NCBI RefSeq assembly: GCF_002088275.1
Contig: NZ_AQQS01000017.1
Span: forward strand, 48,535-112,534
DNA from: Aurantimonas sp. 22II-16-19i
GTDB lineage: Bacteria > Pseudomonadota > Alphaproteobacteria > Rhizobiales > Rhizobiaceae
Length of the DNA stretch: 64,000 bases
Reading direction: 5' to 3'
Shown piece by piece: positions 39,247-49,916 of the stretch (position 1 is the stretch's first letter; every line of letters starts with the position of its first letter). Below the pieces are notes generated by a model. The model saw nothing but the letters and a program-made list of their open reading frames with translations. It did no database searches and had not been told where the DNA came from. The position numbers were made by a program, and so were the translations under genes.

Positions 39247-39708
39247 ATGCTTCACGGACGCTTCCACGATTATCAGGTGCTGCGGTCGGGCAGGCCTTCG
39301 ACGGCCGTCCTCGTCCCTGCCATCGTCATGGCGATCTGCGTGGCCGCCTCGCCCTTCGCCGGCGCGCTTCCCGAAGATCGCCGGGCCGCACTGGCCGTCG
39401 ATCCCGAAGAACTCCCTGGGCGCGCACCCGCTCATGGCGAGGGCGCCGCTCTGCCCATTCCGGTTTTTGGCGAAGACACGCGGGGATCGAGGGCGAGGCC
39501 GGACCCGTCGGTCATCGACCGCATCCTGACGGCGGGGGGAGCCATGCTCGGCGCCGTGCCGGCGACGGCTGTCGCCAATATCGGCCTGCGCCTCTGCGCC
39601 TCTGCGCCTCTGCGCCTCTGCGACCCAAGCCCGACCGGCGTCGCCGCATCGCTCGGCGTATCGCCTCGAGCCGGTGGTCGTCCGTCCCATCCTGCCAAGG
39701 GATCGTGA
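39247..39708 (+). CDS. Hypothetical protein with membrane segment and repeat-coded tail
   Basis: 153 residues, ATG 39247 with GGAGGG five bases upstream. A hydrophobic stretch (TAVLVPAIVMAICVAASPFAG, in two parts) suggests a signal peptide or anchor. The rest is low complexity, and from about residue 113 it is coded by an 8-bp tandem repeat. Copy changes there would shift the frame. Not recognised; the frame may be fortuitous. Confidence 0.35.
   Translation: MLHGRFHDYQVLRSGRPSTAVLVPAIVMAICVAASPFAGALPEDRRAALAVDPEELPGRAPAHGEGAALPIPVFGEDTRGSRARPDPSVIDRILTAGGAMLGAVPATAVANIGLRLCASAPLRLCDPSPTGVAASLGVSPRAGGRPSHPAKGS
39586..39622 (+). repeat. 8-bp tandem repeat (CTGCGCCT), four perfect copies plus a partial
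   Basis: Units at 39586, 39594, 39602 and 39610, followed by CTGCG. An 8-bp period is not a multiple of three, so slippage changes reading frame in any overlapping gene. Confidence 0.85.
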
Positions 39709-39780
39709 AGTCGCAGGCGGCGAACCCCCGTCACCGCCGGCGCGGCGAATCTGCTATGGAGAGCGTTCCCGTGACCTGCC

Positions 39781-41595
<1,815 letters not shown>

Positions 41596-41624
41596 CGCCG
41601 GGCAGGTCGGCGTCCGGCGACCGA

Positions 41625-42791
41625 TCAGACGTTCTTCACGCGCGGCACCATGAGGAGGGAGGCGAGCGACAGGCCGCCGAAGGCGGCGAGCGTCATGCCA
41701 AGGCCCAACCCGCCGCTCATCAGGCCGGCGAGCGGCGGCGCGACGACGTTGCCGGTGGCGTAGAGCATCAGGACGGCGGTGAAGCTGGCGGAGGCGATGT
41801 CCGGGAACAGGCGCTCGCTCCAGAAGGAATAGACGGCGCTGAGCGCCATCACGCAGAGGCCCTGCAGGGCGGCCGAGGCGACGACGCCGCTCCAGCTGCC
41901 GGGCAGGAAGGCCAGCAGCAGCAGGGAGGCGGCCGAGGCGGTGAACAGACCCGAGAGCAAAGCGCGAAGGCCGATCCTCTCCTCGACGTCGCCGGTCAGG
42001 AGGCCGAGGCAGCCGGCAAGGCCGAAGGCGACGAAGAGGACGGGCCCGATCATTTCGGCGGGAAGACCCGAGAGGCCGCCCGCCTGTGAGATGTGGTCGA
42101 TCCAGTAGGAGAGATAGGTGCCGTTGCTGGCGCCGAAGGAGAGCGCGAAGCCATAGAGGGGCAGGGCCTCGCGGCACCGGAGCCGGCGCATGACGCCGCC
42201 GATGTCGAGGCGGCCGCCCCGCTCGAACCCGTCCTTGCGCGAAAGAAGGAACATGGGGGCGAGGACGACGGCAAGGCCCGTGGCGGCGAACGCGCCCCAG
42301 GCGATGCGCCAGGACTGGCCGAAATAGGCCAGGCCCGAGGCCAGGAGCCCGGCGCCGATGATGCCGAAGGCGGTGCCAGTGCTGACGATCGACAGGACGC
42401 GCTTCTGGCGGTCTTCGGCGACGGCCTGTTCGGCCATCGTGTTGAACGGCGTCCAGGCAAAGCCGGCGCTGGCCGCGGCCAGAGCGACGCCGATGCTCAT
42501 CAGGACGACATCGGGTGCCACCGCGGTGAGGGCGCAGCCGAGCACCGCGAAGAGGCCGCCGACGAGAACCGGCAGCCGCGGCCCAAGGCGCGGCGTCAGC
42601 CAGCCGGTGGCGAAGAGGCCGCAGAAGAAGGCGGCGAAGGCACTGCCGGCGATGGCTCCGGCAGCGCCCGTGCCGATGCCGAAGGCCTCTCGCAGCTGGG
42701 GAAGGAACATCCCATAGGCCATCCGCCCGGGACCGAAGGTGACGGCGGTCGCGACGAAGCCCGTTGCGGCGATCCGTGTCTGGAGCTTCAT
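41625..42791 (-). CDS. MFS transporter (YbfB/YjiJ-like)
   Basis: 388 residues with twelve membrane segments. N-terminal half: GFVATAVTFGPGRMAYGMFLPQL, GAIAGSAFAAFFCGLFATGWLTPRLGPR (the loop 2-3 G-x-x-x-D/P-R motif); middle: GFAWTPFNTMAEQAVAEDRQKRVLS. The form resembles the MFS_4/YbfB group of uncharacterised exporters. Substrate not predictable. It converges on recQ with 29 bp between stops. Confidence 0.82.
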   Translation of the reverse strand: MKLQTRIAATGFVATAVTFGPGRMAYGMFLPQLREAFGIGTGAAGAIAGSAFAAFFCGLFATGWLTPRLGPRLPVLVGGLFAVLGCALTAVAPDVVLMSIGVALAAASAGFAWTPFNTMAEQAVAEDRQKRVLSIVSTGTAFGIIGAGLLASGLAYFGQSWRIAWGAFAATGLAVVLAPMFLLSRKDGFERGGRLDIGGVMRRLRCREALPLYGFALSFGASNGTYLSYWIDHISQAGGLSGLPAEMIGPVLFVAFGLAGCLGLLTGDVEERIGLRALLSGLFTASAASLLLLAFLPGSWSGVVASAALQGLCVMALSAVYSFWSERLFPDIASASFTAVLMLYATGNVVAPPLAGLMSGGLGLGMTLAAFGGLSLASLLMVPRVKNV

Positions 42792-42969
42792 GATCGGGCC
42801 TCCGATCCTCGCGGCAGCCGTGCCGCCGACGGACGTGGAATCTTTCGGGGGACAAGGGCGGGGAGCCGGGTCTCCGCCGGAGCGGTCACGGCCCGCTTTC
42901 GCGATCGTCGACTGCGCCCGGGCGGCCAACTGCGCGGGGCGACCGGCAACGGGTGACCGGCGGGCCGGC

Positions 42970-43000
42970 AAAAGGCCGGGCTCGCGAGGAGCCCGGCCTT
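42970..43000 (-). terminator. Rho-independent terminator of the PRC-barrel gene
   Basis: 12-bp perfect stem (AAGGCCGGGCTC and its complement at 42972-42983 and 42989-43000) with a 5-base loop, followed by TTTT on the minus strand. It lies 32 bp after the stop at 43032. Confidence 0.85.
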
Positions 43001-43031
43001 CCGTTCGACATTCGGCGGGTCGGATTTCTCC

Positions 43032-43895
43032 TCAGCCGGCCGAGTCGGTGGTGCGGTTCGCCGCGTTACCGACGACGCCTTCCATCGGCTCGCGCGCATC
43101 GAGGGTCGACCGGTCATAGGGAAGATCGTAGTTCGCAAGGCCCGGCGACCAGCCATAATCGTAGCCGTAGAAGGGATAGGCGAAGAGGCCGTTGTTGCCC
43201 CCGTAGCTGCGGTCCGGCCGCACGACGACGGCGGAGATCGACCCGTTGTCGACGAGGATGTCGTCGACATAGCCGTAGTTGTTCCAGCGGCTGTCGTCCT
43301 GATAGCGGGCATAGTCGTCGATGAGCTCGGCGGCGCGCCAGACGCGCGGGCCGGTGTCGACGTCGGAGAACCAGCCGCCTTCGAGCTCGGTGACCTGGCT
43401 CGCAGCGGTATCCGCCCCGAGGGTCTCGGTCTCGAACAGCGAGAACTCGTCGATCGTATCCTCGGTGACCGGCACGATCACGCCGTTGCCGGAGAATTCG
43501 AGATCGCTCCAGGGGATGCTGACGTGGGTGTCGCCGATGTCCCAGACGCCGCCCACTTCGGCGACGATCGAGACGGCCTTGCCCTCGGCATCGAACATGA
43601 CGTTCTCGACGTCGCCGATGTCCTCGCCATTGGCGTCGATGACGTCCTCGTCGATCAGCGCCTCGATGCTCTGGACGTTGGCGCCGGTGACGTCGGGATG
43701 CCAGTCGGGCAGGGAGACGACCTCACGGTTCCGGCTCGAGGCCATGGGCGAGTTCGAAGCATTCCCGCTGGTGGTCTGGGCGGCATCGGGCTGCGTCGCA
43801 TTCGTCTGAATCTGGTCGTTCGTGTCCTGCGCCATGACCGGCGAGGCGGCAAATCCCATGGCGGTGACGAGAGTGATGGCGGTTGCGGTGCGCAT
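43032..43895 (-). CDS. Periplasmic PRC-barrel domain protein
   Basis: 287 residues. Signal peptide (TAITLVTAMGFAASPVMAQ), a polar linker, then two PRC-barrel units: IDEDVIDANGEDIGDVENVMFDAEG-type (about 85-150) and LIDDYARYQDDSRWNNYGYVDDILVD-type (about 190-235). PRC barrels bind partner proteins or RNA; in secreted form their role is unknown, though they are common in stress-induced rhizobial proteins. GGAGGAA precedes ATG 43895. Confidence 0.8.
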   Translation of the reverse strand: MRTATAITLVTAMGFAASPVMAQDTNDQIQTNATQPDAAQTTSGNASNSPMASSRNREVVSLPDWHPDVTGANVQSIEALIDEDVIDANGEDIGDVENVMFDAEGKAVSIVAEVGGVWDIGDTHVSIPWSDLEFSGNGVIVPVTEDTIDEFSLFETETLGADTAASQVTELEGGWFSDVDTGPRVWRAAELIDDYARYQDDSRWNNYGYVDDILVDNGSISAVVVRPDRSYGGNNGLFAYPFYGYDYGWSPGLANYDLPYDRSTLDAREPMEGVVGNAANRTTDSAG

Positions 43896-44249
43896 CGTCA
43901 GTTCCTCCGTGTTGCGTGGCATTGTTTTGCGGGGCGCCGCCGGCGCCGGCGGGTCGGGGCGGTCGCCGGACGGCACTCGCGAGGTCAACGGACGCATCCG
44001 GGGAGAGTTTCATGGCGAGTCGTTGTGCGGCGAAACGTCAAGCGGGGTGACGGCTCGCTGCCTCACCGTTCAGGAGCGCCGCCGCCGGCGCCCGTTGGAC
44101 GCTCCCCGGCAGGTCGGGCCAAGGCATTGGCGGGCGGCGAGATGCGGAGGGCTGTCCGCCCGAAGCAGGGCGCCAGCTCGCCGCCACCGTCATCGCCGCG
44201 CGGAGCCCGGCTGCCGACGGCGGCGACGACGTCCGGCGCCGCCAGGGGC
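43896..44249. other. Intergenic region upstream of the PRC-barrel gene
   Basis: Very GC-rich. TTGACC occurs on the minus strand near 43,985 but no matching -10 is seen, and there is no GGAAC/GTT general-stress promoter. No gene recognised. Confidence 0.4.
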
Positions 44250-46601
44250 TCAGGGCGTGTCGCGCGCCATGTCGACGGTGTCGCCGGCGGGCGCCTTGCG
44301 GGCCTCGCGCAGGGTATCGGCGATGAGTTCGCCATAGCCGAGGTTGCGCTCGCGGGCGAGTTCGAACGCCTTGCGGAAGCTGGTGGCGATCCCGTCGGGG
44401 ACGCTGCAGCTCCTGGCCTTCTCCAGCCATTCCAGCTGTGGCGTCACCATGTCGGTGTCGCGGGACCAGTCCCAGGCATAGACGGAAAAGGCGATCCGCG
44501 TGCCGGCGCAGGTGGCCGGGACCGTGAAGCGCCGGAAGCCGGCGCCGGCGAAGTCCTTGCGGAACGTCTCGTATTCGCGGTGGGAGCGCGGCAGCGTCCG
44601 GGCCTGGCGCACCACCTTGACGATCAGCGAGGCGGACAGGAATTGCAGCGGCGGCCAGCCGTTCTCGGTGGCGATGTCCGCCTCGGACGCGATGTCGTAG
44701 GCGCGATAGGCGAGATCGAGCGCATCGCGGAAATGGCGTCGGTCGAGGTGCATCTCGGCGAGGGCGAGGAGGGCGTCGGCGCGGCCGGTGCGCGCCGCGG
44801 CGTCGAAGCTCTCCATCATCTCCTCGCCCGAGCGCGGCGCGACCTGGCCGTCCCTGATCGCGACGGCGAGCTTCAGGGCGGCATCGGTGTCGCCGGCCGC
44901 GGCCGCCGCGCGCCAGTGGTCGGCGGCCCGGGCAAAGTGGGTAGTCTTGCCGAAGACGTTGCCGGTGAGGATGCGGGCGGCGTTGCCATGGGCGGCGAGG
45001 TGCCCGTTGGCGGCGGCGCGCTCGTACCAGATGAGCGCCGCGGTGACGTCGGGCGGCACGCCGAGGCCCCTCTCATACATGCCGGCCAGAGCGTTCTCGG
45101 CGGCCGGCAGCTCGTGCTCGGCGGCCTTGCGGAACAGCGTCACGGCCTCGGCATAGTCCCGGGGCACGCCTTTGCCGGCGGCATGGAGGCTGCCGAGACT
45201 GAATTGCGCCAGCGCGAAGCCGAGATCGGCGGACCTGCGGTAGGCGGCGGCGACGTCGCCCGGCCGCGTGCCGGAGGCTTCGAGGGCCCGGCCGAACTGG
45301 AACTGCAGCCGCGCGTCGTCCGGGCGCGCCGCGACGGCGGCCTCGCAGGCGGGAATCGCCCGGGCGGTATCGATCGCCGCGAAGGCGACGCCGCGGATGC
45401 CGCGGCGGCGGTCGGCGTCGCTGGCGGCGAGACGATCGCAATCGGCGACGGCCTGCCGGGCGCGGGCCACCCGGGCGGCGCCCTCGACCTCCGGCGGTGC
45501 GGCGAGGAGAGCCTGGGGCGCCGCAACGGTCCCCAGCCCTTCGAGCAGGCTCTGGGCGAAGGGCGCGTAGGGGCACGCTCCGTAGAAGCCGAGATGCGCC
45601 TCCAGCGCGGCGCGCGTCCCGAGCTTCTGGGCGACGGCGAAATGGGCGGATGCGCCGGTGCAGGGAAGCGCGGGCGGCTCGGGCCGGGTTGCCGTCGCTG
45701 GCGGAGCGACGGGCGCTGCGGGAGCGACCGGAACTTCCTGGGGTGGCGGGGCTGGCAGGACTGGCGGGGCCAGCAAGGTCGGTGCCGGCTGCACGGTGGC
45801 CACGACCGCTTCGGCGCGGCCGGCGAGATAGACGTCGTTGGCGAACCCGCCGTCGTAATAGGCGGGGCTCTGGCGGCCGCCGGAGAGATCCAGCACCCGG
45901 CCCTTCACCGCATAGGTGAGGTCGATCAGGCTCTGCTCCGGCTTCACCAGTTCGCCGAGCAGCACCCGCGTGAACAGCGAATTGGGATCGTCGTCGCCGG
46001 TGCCGAGGGTCTCGATGGCGACCTGGCCGGTGCCGGCCGAAAACATCTTGAAGATGCCCGGCGTCTCTCTGGAAGAGGCAAGGCCGCGCGACCGGCCGAT
46101 CGAGCGCGCCGTCGGGGGGAACGGGTTGTTCCGGCAGGCGTCGAGAATCAGGATGCCGGTCCGGGCGCCGGCCTCGAGCAGATCCTGCTCGATGCGGGTT
46201 TCCGGAATCGCCGCCTCGGCGATGCGGCTTTCGGTCGAGGGGCGGATGTCGGTGGGCAGCAGATAGTTGGTGCCCTCGATGGCGACGCCGTGGCCGGCAT
46301 AGAAGACCAGCGCGATGTCGCCGGGCCGCACCGCCTCGCGCAGCCGGCGGATCATCTGCAGCATCTCGCGGCGGGCGAGGTTGTGGCCGCGCAGGACCTC
46401 AAAGCCGATGCTCTCCAGCGCGTTGCCGACCGCAGCGGCGTCGGTGCCCGCCCGCTCGAGCTGGTTGTCCGCCCGCAGATGCAGATAGGCATCGTTGCCG
46501 ATGACGAGGGCGATCCGGTTTGCCGCAAAGGAAGACGAAGAGCTGAGGACGGTGAAGACCAGTGCGACGAGCGCCAGAACGAGCTTCATTGCAGACGGCA
46601 T
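44250..46601 (-). CDS. Caspase-like (C14) peptidase with Sel1-type repeat tail
   Basis: 783 residues. A signal peptide (LVLALVALVFTVLSSSSSFA) precedes a metacaspase-type domain (about 29-260): NRIALVIGNDAYLHL, His104 in LVFYAGHGVAI and Cys156 in ILILDACRNNPF. A Pro/Ala linker (about 280-330) leads to a helical region with Sel1-like repeats (DLGFALAQFSLGSLHAAGKG, ENALAGMYERGLGVPPD). The catalytic pair is intact, so cleavage after Arg/Lys is expected by family. It should act in the periplasm. ATG 46589 is an alternative start. It stands alone with no known partner. Confidence 0.85.
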   Translation of the reverse strand: MPSAMKLVLALVALVFTVLSSSSSFAANRIALVIGNDAYLHLRADNQLERAGTDAAAVGNALESIGFEVLRGHNLARREMLQMIRRLREAVRPGDIALVFYAGHGVAIEGTNYLLPTDIRPSTESRIAEAAIPETRIEQDLLEAGARTGILILDACRNNPFPPTARSIGRSRGLASSRETPGIFKMFSAGTGQVAIETLGTGDDDPNSLFTRVLLGELVKPEQSLIDLTYAVKGRVLDLSGGRQSPAYYDGGFANDVYLAGRAEAVVATVQPAPTLLAPPVLPAPPPQEVPVAPAAPVAPPATATRPEPPALPCTGASAHFAVAQKLGTRAALEAHLGFYGACPYAPFAQSLLEGLGTVAAPQALLAAPPEVEGAARVARARQAVADCDRLAASDADRRRGIRGVAFAAIDTARAIPACEAAVAARPDDARLQFQFGRALEASGTRPGDVAAAYRRSADLGFALAQFSLGSLHAAGKGVPRDYAEAVTLFRKAAEHELPAAENALAGMYERGLGVPPDVTAALIWYERAAANGHLAAHGNAARILTGNVFGKTTHFARAADHWRAAAAAGDTDAALKLAVAIRDGQVAPRSGEEMMESFDAAARTGRADALLALAEMHLDRRHFRDALDLAYRAYDIASEADIATENGWPPLQFLSASLIVKVVRQARTLPRSHREYETFRKDFAGAGFRRFTVPATCAGTRIAFSVYAWDWSRDTDMVTPQLEWLEKARSCSVPDGIATSFRKAFELARERNLGYGELIADTLREARKAPAGDTVDMARDTP

Positions 46602-46757
46602 CCGTGGCTGGGAAGCAACGCAGCCGGAACCATGGATGAAAAGCCGCAGTCTGTCACCTTCGATGAAGGGGAGAATCACCGCCCGCCATCGAACATCACG
46701 TGATCTGCCGGCGGCGAGGCGCCGCGGTCGGCGCTTCGACCGGCCGCTTCGGGCGAA

Positions 46758-47549
46758 CTACTTGACCGTGACGGAGGTCGCCTGCAGCGTCAGCGGACCG
46801 ATGGTGGTCGGGATCTTGGCATAGACCGGGACGTAGACATCCGGCCGGGCGATCGGCGCGAACCACAGTTCGATGGTCTGGCCCTGCAGGAACTTCAGGC
46901 CCTTGGAATTGCGGTCGTAGCCGCTGACCGGGGCGATCCGGACCCGGCAGACCTGCGCGTCGCCCCTGTAGCCGGTGAGCGACACGCGGTTGCTGCCGCC
47001 CGGCGACAGGCGCAGGTCGAGACGCGACCAGCCGTCATAGAGGGGGAGGGTGCGCCGGCAGACGCTGGCGGCATCGCCGGTGCGGATCATCAGGCCGGAC
47101 AGCGGATCGACGACGGAGGCGAGCTGCGAGCGCTGGACCGGCACATAGGAGGGCTTCTCGTTGCGCGAGCGCTTCGGGCTGACGTCGGAGGCCGCCACCC
47201 GGCCGGAGCGGAAGCGCACGTCGCTCTTCCAGCGCTTGCCGTCGGAGGTGTAGTCGAGGCCGTAGCGCGTCGCCGCGAAGCCGCGGGGGGTGACGCTGCC
47301 GGAGACCTCGCTGGTGCCGCCGGTGCGCGAGACCAGCGAGCCGAGGCCGGCCGAGGACATCCGGCCCTTCACGGAGAAGGAGCGCTCGTCGATGACCGTG
47401 TCGAAGGACGCCTTGCCGATGATCAGGCCGATCAGCGCCATGCCGTATTCGGTGGTCACGGTCTGGCGGGGGGCGGCGCCCGCCTGCTGGAGGGACAGGG
47501 TCAGGCCGCAGAGAGCGGCGAGGGTGGTCGCGAATCGCGCAAGGCGCAT
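46758..47549 (-). CDS. DUF3108 family exported protein
   Basis: 263 residues. Signal peptide (FATTLAALCGLTLSLQQAGA), then a beta-rich domain: TEYGMALIGLIIGKASFDTVI, GLGSLVSRTGGTSEVSG, RYGLDYTSDGKRW, and DVYVPVYAKIPTTIGPLTLQATS at the end. This fits DUF3108, predicted to bind or carry a hydrophobic ligand in the periplasm. It is divergent from rpmB, an arrangement I recall as common in Rhizobiales. Function unknown. Confidence 0.8.
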   Translation of the reverse strand: MRLARFATTLAALCGLTLSLQQAGAAPRQTVTTEYGMALIGLIIGKASFDTVIDERSFSVKGRMSSAGLGSLVSRTGGTSEVSGSVTPRGFAATRYGLDYTSDGKRWKSDVRFRSGRVAASDVSPKRSRNEKPSYVPVQRSQLASVVDPLSGLMIRTGDAASVCRRTLPLYDGWSRLDLRLSPGGSNRVSLTGYRGDAQVCRVRIAPVSGYDRNSKGLKFLQGQTIELWFAPIARPDVYVPVYAKIPTTIGPLTLQATSVTVK

Positions 47550-47697
47550 GGGGAAGGCCGCATCCGTTGAGAGGTCGGAACGTCTGCCGGAACACTTCCG
47601 GCAGATGATGGTTGCGGCGAGTCTATAGCGATGCCGGCGGCCTTGGCGAGGTGGACCGGGCCACAGTCGCGTGTTCATCCGGAAGCTTCGCGAAAAC

Positions 47698-47726
47698 TTG
47701 ACGCTTCCAGCGATCACGACTATGAA
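47698..47726 (+). promoter_or_regulatory. rpmB promoter
   Basis: TTGACG (47698-47703) and TATGAA (47721-47726) are 17 bases apart, about 100 bp before the rpmB ATG. This is a good housekeeping-sigma promoter match, as expected for a ribosomal protein gene. Confidence 0.6.
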
Positions 47727-47825
47727 GCGCGGGATTTTCCCGATCATGCCCATCAAGCGATGATCGCGCCGTTCATACGGCGGCGCGCTCTCGAATGGTT
47801 TGGCGATATCCTGAAAGGTGATCCG

Positions 47826-48131
47826 ATGTCACGCGCTTGCGAACTGACCGGCAAGGCCGTCCTGACCGGCAACAACGTGTCCCACGCGAACAACAAGACG
47901 CGTCGGCGCTTCCTGCCCAACCTGTGCAACGTCACGCTGATCTCCGACGCGCTCGGCCAGCGTTTCCGGCTGCGCGTTTCGGCCCATGCGCTGCGCACGG
48001 TCGAGCACCGCGGCGGCCTCGACGCCTTCCTGATGAAGGCGAGCGAGACGGATCTGTCCCAGCGGGCCCGCCTGCTGAAGCGCCAGATCGCCAAGAAGGT
48101 CGGCGACACCACCACCACCGTCGCCGCCTGA
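47826..48131 (+). CDS. rpmB: 50S ribosomal protein L28
   Basis: 101 residues, typical alphaproteobacterial length. [33 protein letters not shown] (in part) is the L28 signature, followed by [32 protein letters not shown]. It binds 23S rRNA in the large subunit. There is no Cys-x-x-Cys pair in the form seen in zinc-binding paralogues. A lipoprotein gene follows after 100 bp. Confidence 0.97.
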   Translation: MSRACELTGKAVLTGNNVSHANNKTRRRFLPNLCNVTLISDALGQRFRLRVSAHALRTVEHRGGLDAFLMKASETDLSQRARLLKRQIAKKVGDTTTTVAA

Positions 48132-48231
48132 TCGGCCGCAAGGCCGCGACACGACGCGTCTGCGGGGCGCGGGACCAGATCGGTCCCGTCGCCCCTCCGT
48201 GTCGTGGCGACGCTGCAGGAGCCATAAGCCG

Positions 48232-48669
48232 ATGCTCGAAGGTCGCCGCCGGCGCATTCGCCCCCTGCCGATCCCGGGCCGCCTGCGCTCCGGCGCCGTC
48301 GTCTTGCTGACCCTGCTGGTCGCGGGCTGCGCGGGACCGCGCGACTTCGTGCGGCCCGGCGTCAGCTGGGCGGAGACCCAGGAAATCGCCGGCGCCTGCT
48401 GGGACGTCGCCCAGGACCAGGTCCGCAGCGGACGCAGCTCCGACGGCGCGATTTCCGGGGGCGCGGTCGCCAATCTCGGCGCGGGCGCGATTCGCGGCGT
48501 CGCGAGGTCCAAGGCGAAGAATCGCCTCGCCATCGCCTGCATGCGCGAGCGGGGCTTCGTCGGCACCACCGTCTCCTCGCAGGAGCGCGAGATCCTCCGC
48601 GGCCCCGACAGCCCGGAACGCCAGGCGCTCGTCGAGGCGATTCATGCACGTGGCGACAGCGACGACTAG
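48232..48669 (+). CDS. Small lipoprotein, hypothetical
   Basis: 145 residues. Arg-rich N-terminus, hydrophobic core and lipobox (AVVLLTLLVAGC). The mature part has two further Cys (IAGACWDVAQ, RLAIACMRERGF), which may pair; the Gly-rich central stretch (GAISGGAVANLGAGAIRGVA) resembles glycine-zipper lipoproteins. AGGAG lies 11 bases before ATG 48232. Its stop is 37 bp before yhhQ. Confidence 0.68.
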   Translation: MLEGRRRRIRPLPIPGRLRSGAVVLLTLLVAGCAGPRDFVRPGVSWAETQEIAGACWDVAQDQVRSGRSSDGAISGGAVANLGAGAIRGVARSKAKNRLAIACMRERGFVGTTVSSQEREILRGPDSPERQALVEAIHARGDSDD

Positions 48670-48680
48670 CTGATCTGCCG

Positions 48681-48709
48681 CTGGTTCCATTACCCAGGAT
48701 AAAAAAATG
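48681..48709 (+). promoter_or_regulatory. preQ1-I-like riboswitch controlling yhhQ translation
   Basis: The 37-base gap before yhhQ contains CTGG-TTCCATTA-CCCAG followed by GATAAAAAAATG. The core GGTTC...ACCC...AAAAAA matches the preQ1-I aptamer: a short stem (CTGG/CCAG), a loop, and an A-rich tail. Loop CATT (48688-48691) can pair with AATG (48706-48709), making a pseudoknot that includes the start codon. Ligand binding would therefore close translation of a queuosine-precursor importer, a sensible feedback. No other ribosome binding site is visible. Confidence 0.62.
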
Positions 48710-49390
48710 TCGTTCTCGAAGATCTACGCCCTGCCAATCGCCGCGATGGCGGCCATCGTGCTCGCCTCCAACGTCGCGGTGCAGTATCCGGTGTTCGCCG
48801 AAGTCGGGGGGCTGCAGCTCGCCGACCTTCTGACCTACGGCTCGTTCACCTATCCCTTCGCATTCCTCGTCACCGACCTCACCAACCGCCGGCACGGGCC
48901 GAAGGTGGCGCGTCGCGTGGTGTTCGCCGGCTTTGCCGCAGCGGTGCTCTGCTCGCTGCTGGTGCCGCCGCTGCTCCACGACATGGGGCTCTTGGGATTT
49001 GCGACCACGGCCGACCGGCTGTTCCGCATCGCCGTCGCCTCGGGCGGCGCCTTCCTTCTGGCGCAACTCCTCGACGTCGCGGTGTTCACCCGGATGCGCC
49101 AGGACAGCTGGTGGCGGGCGCCGGCCTTCTCGTCGCTGAGCGGCTCGGTGCTGGACACGCTGACCTTCTTCACCATCGCCTTCGCGCCGCTTTTCGTCTT
49201 CATCGGCGCCAGCGACGATTTCGCCCTCGAGAGCGCGCCGCTGCTCGGGATGTTCTCGCAGGAGGCGCCGCGCTGGGTGTCCTGGGCGATCGGCGACTTC
49301 ACGGTGAAGCTGGCGGTCTCCGCCATCGCGCTGATTCCCTACCGGGTGATCATGCAGCGCTTCATGCCCTACCGGCCGCACGCGGCCTGA
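48707..49390 (+). CDS. yhhQ: Queuosine precursor transporter YhhQ (QPTR)
   Basis: 227 residues with six membrane segments. Family signatures: AAIVLASNVAVQYPVF, DLLTYGSFTYPFAFLVTDLTNR, AQLLDVAVFTRMR, SSLSGSVLDTLTFFTIAFA, and AIGDFTVKLAVSAIALIPYRVI. It imports preQ0/preQ1, precursors of the tRNA base queuosine, across the inner membrane. The preQ1-like leader supports this assignment. The start codon lies within the leader's pseudoknot. Confidence 0.88.
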   Translation: MSFSKIYALPIAAMAAIVLASNVAVQYPVFAEVGGLQLADLLTYGSFTYPFAFLVTDLTNRRHGPKVARRVVFAGFAAAVLCSLLVPPLLHDMGLLGFATTADRLFRIAVASGGAFLLAQLLDVAVFTRMRQDSWWRAPAFSSLSGSVLDTLTFFTIAFAPLFVFIGASDDFALESAPLLGMFSQEAPRWVSWAIGDFTVKLAVSAIALIPYRVIMQRFMPYRPHAA

Positions 49391-49548
49391 GGGCGGGCAT
49401 CAGACCAAGCGCATTGCGCCTGGAACGTCAGAGCAGGATGAGATCGGCTTCGATCGGCATCCCGCTCCATCCTCCGGGTGCCGCTCGTCCGGTTCTTCGT
49501 CGGCGGCTCGTGCTGGCGGCATCGGCGCCGGATAAAGGTTGCGACGAT

Positions 49549-49705
49549 CGAAGCTTCGTCATTCCGGGCTTGACCCGGGATCCATTCCTCTGCCCTGGAA
49601 CCAGCCAATCACTCCAGAAGATTCAACGACTTCGGATTGCTCTGTCGCTGCGGTGTCGATGATTTGGAATGGATCCCGGGTCAAGCCCGGGATGACGAAG
49701 CTTCG
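49549..49705. mobile_element. 157-bp MITE-like element with 40-bp inverted repeats
   Basis: Left arm 49549-49588 and right arm 49666-49705 are inverted copies with one mismatch in 40 bp (CGAAGCTTCGTCATTCCGGG against CGAAGCTTCGTCATCCCGGG at the outer ends). The centre has no gene. CCGGGCTTGACCCGGGATCC is a repeat motif I know from many alphaproteobacterial genomes. A degraded partial copy (GGCCTGACCCGGGCTCCA) lies at about 49,790. The rest of 49391-49977 holds nothing else but the SOUL-gene terminator. Confidence 0.85.
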
Positions 49706-49916
49706 TGTGCTTTGACCGGTTCTGCGACGTCGAACCGGAGAACAGGCGGCCGCTCGTTCGTGTCCGACAGGAGACGTGTGCATCTTGCAGGGCCTGACCC
49801 GGGCTCCAGTCCAGATCGCCGATGCCGCCTTGTGTCGCGGCCCTTGGGTGCCTCTGCCATCGGCTGCCTCCTTTGGCACGACAGGACGCCGGATCGCCTT
49901 CACACAGCAGCCGAAC

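Noticed and set aside
49783..49860. A second full copy of the 157-bp element
   Set aside because: Only about 20 bases resemble one arm and no inverted partner is present, so it is at most a degraded fragment.
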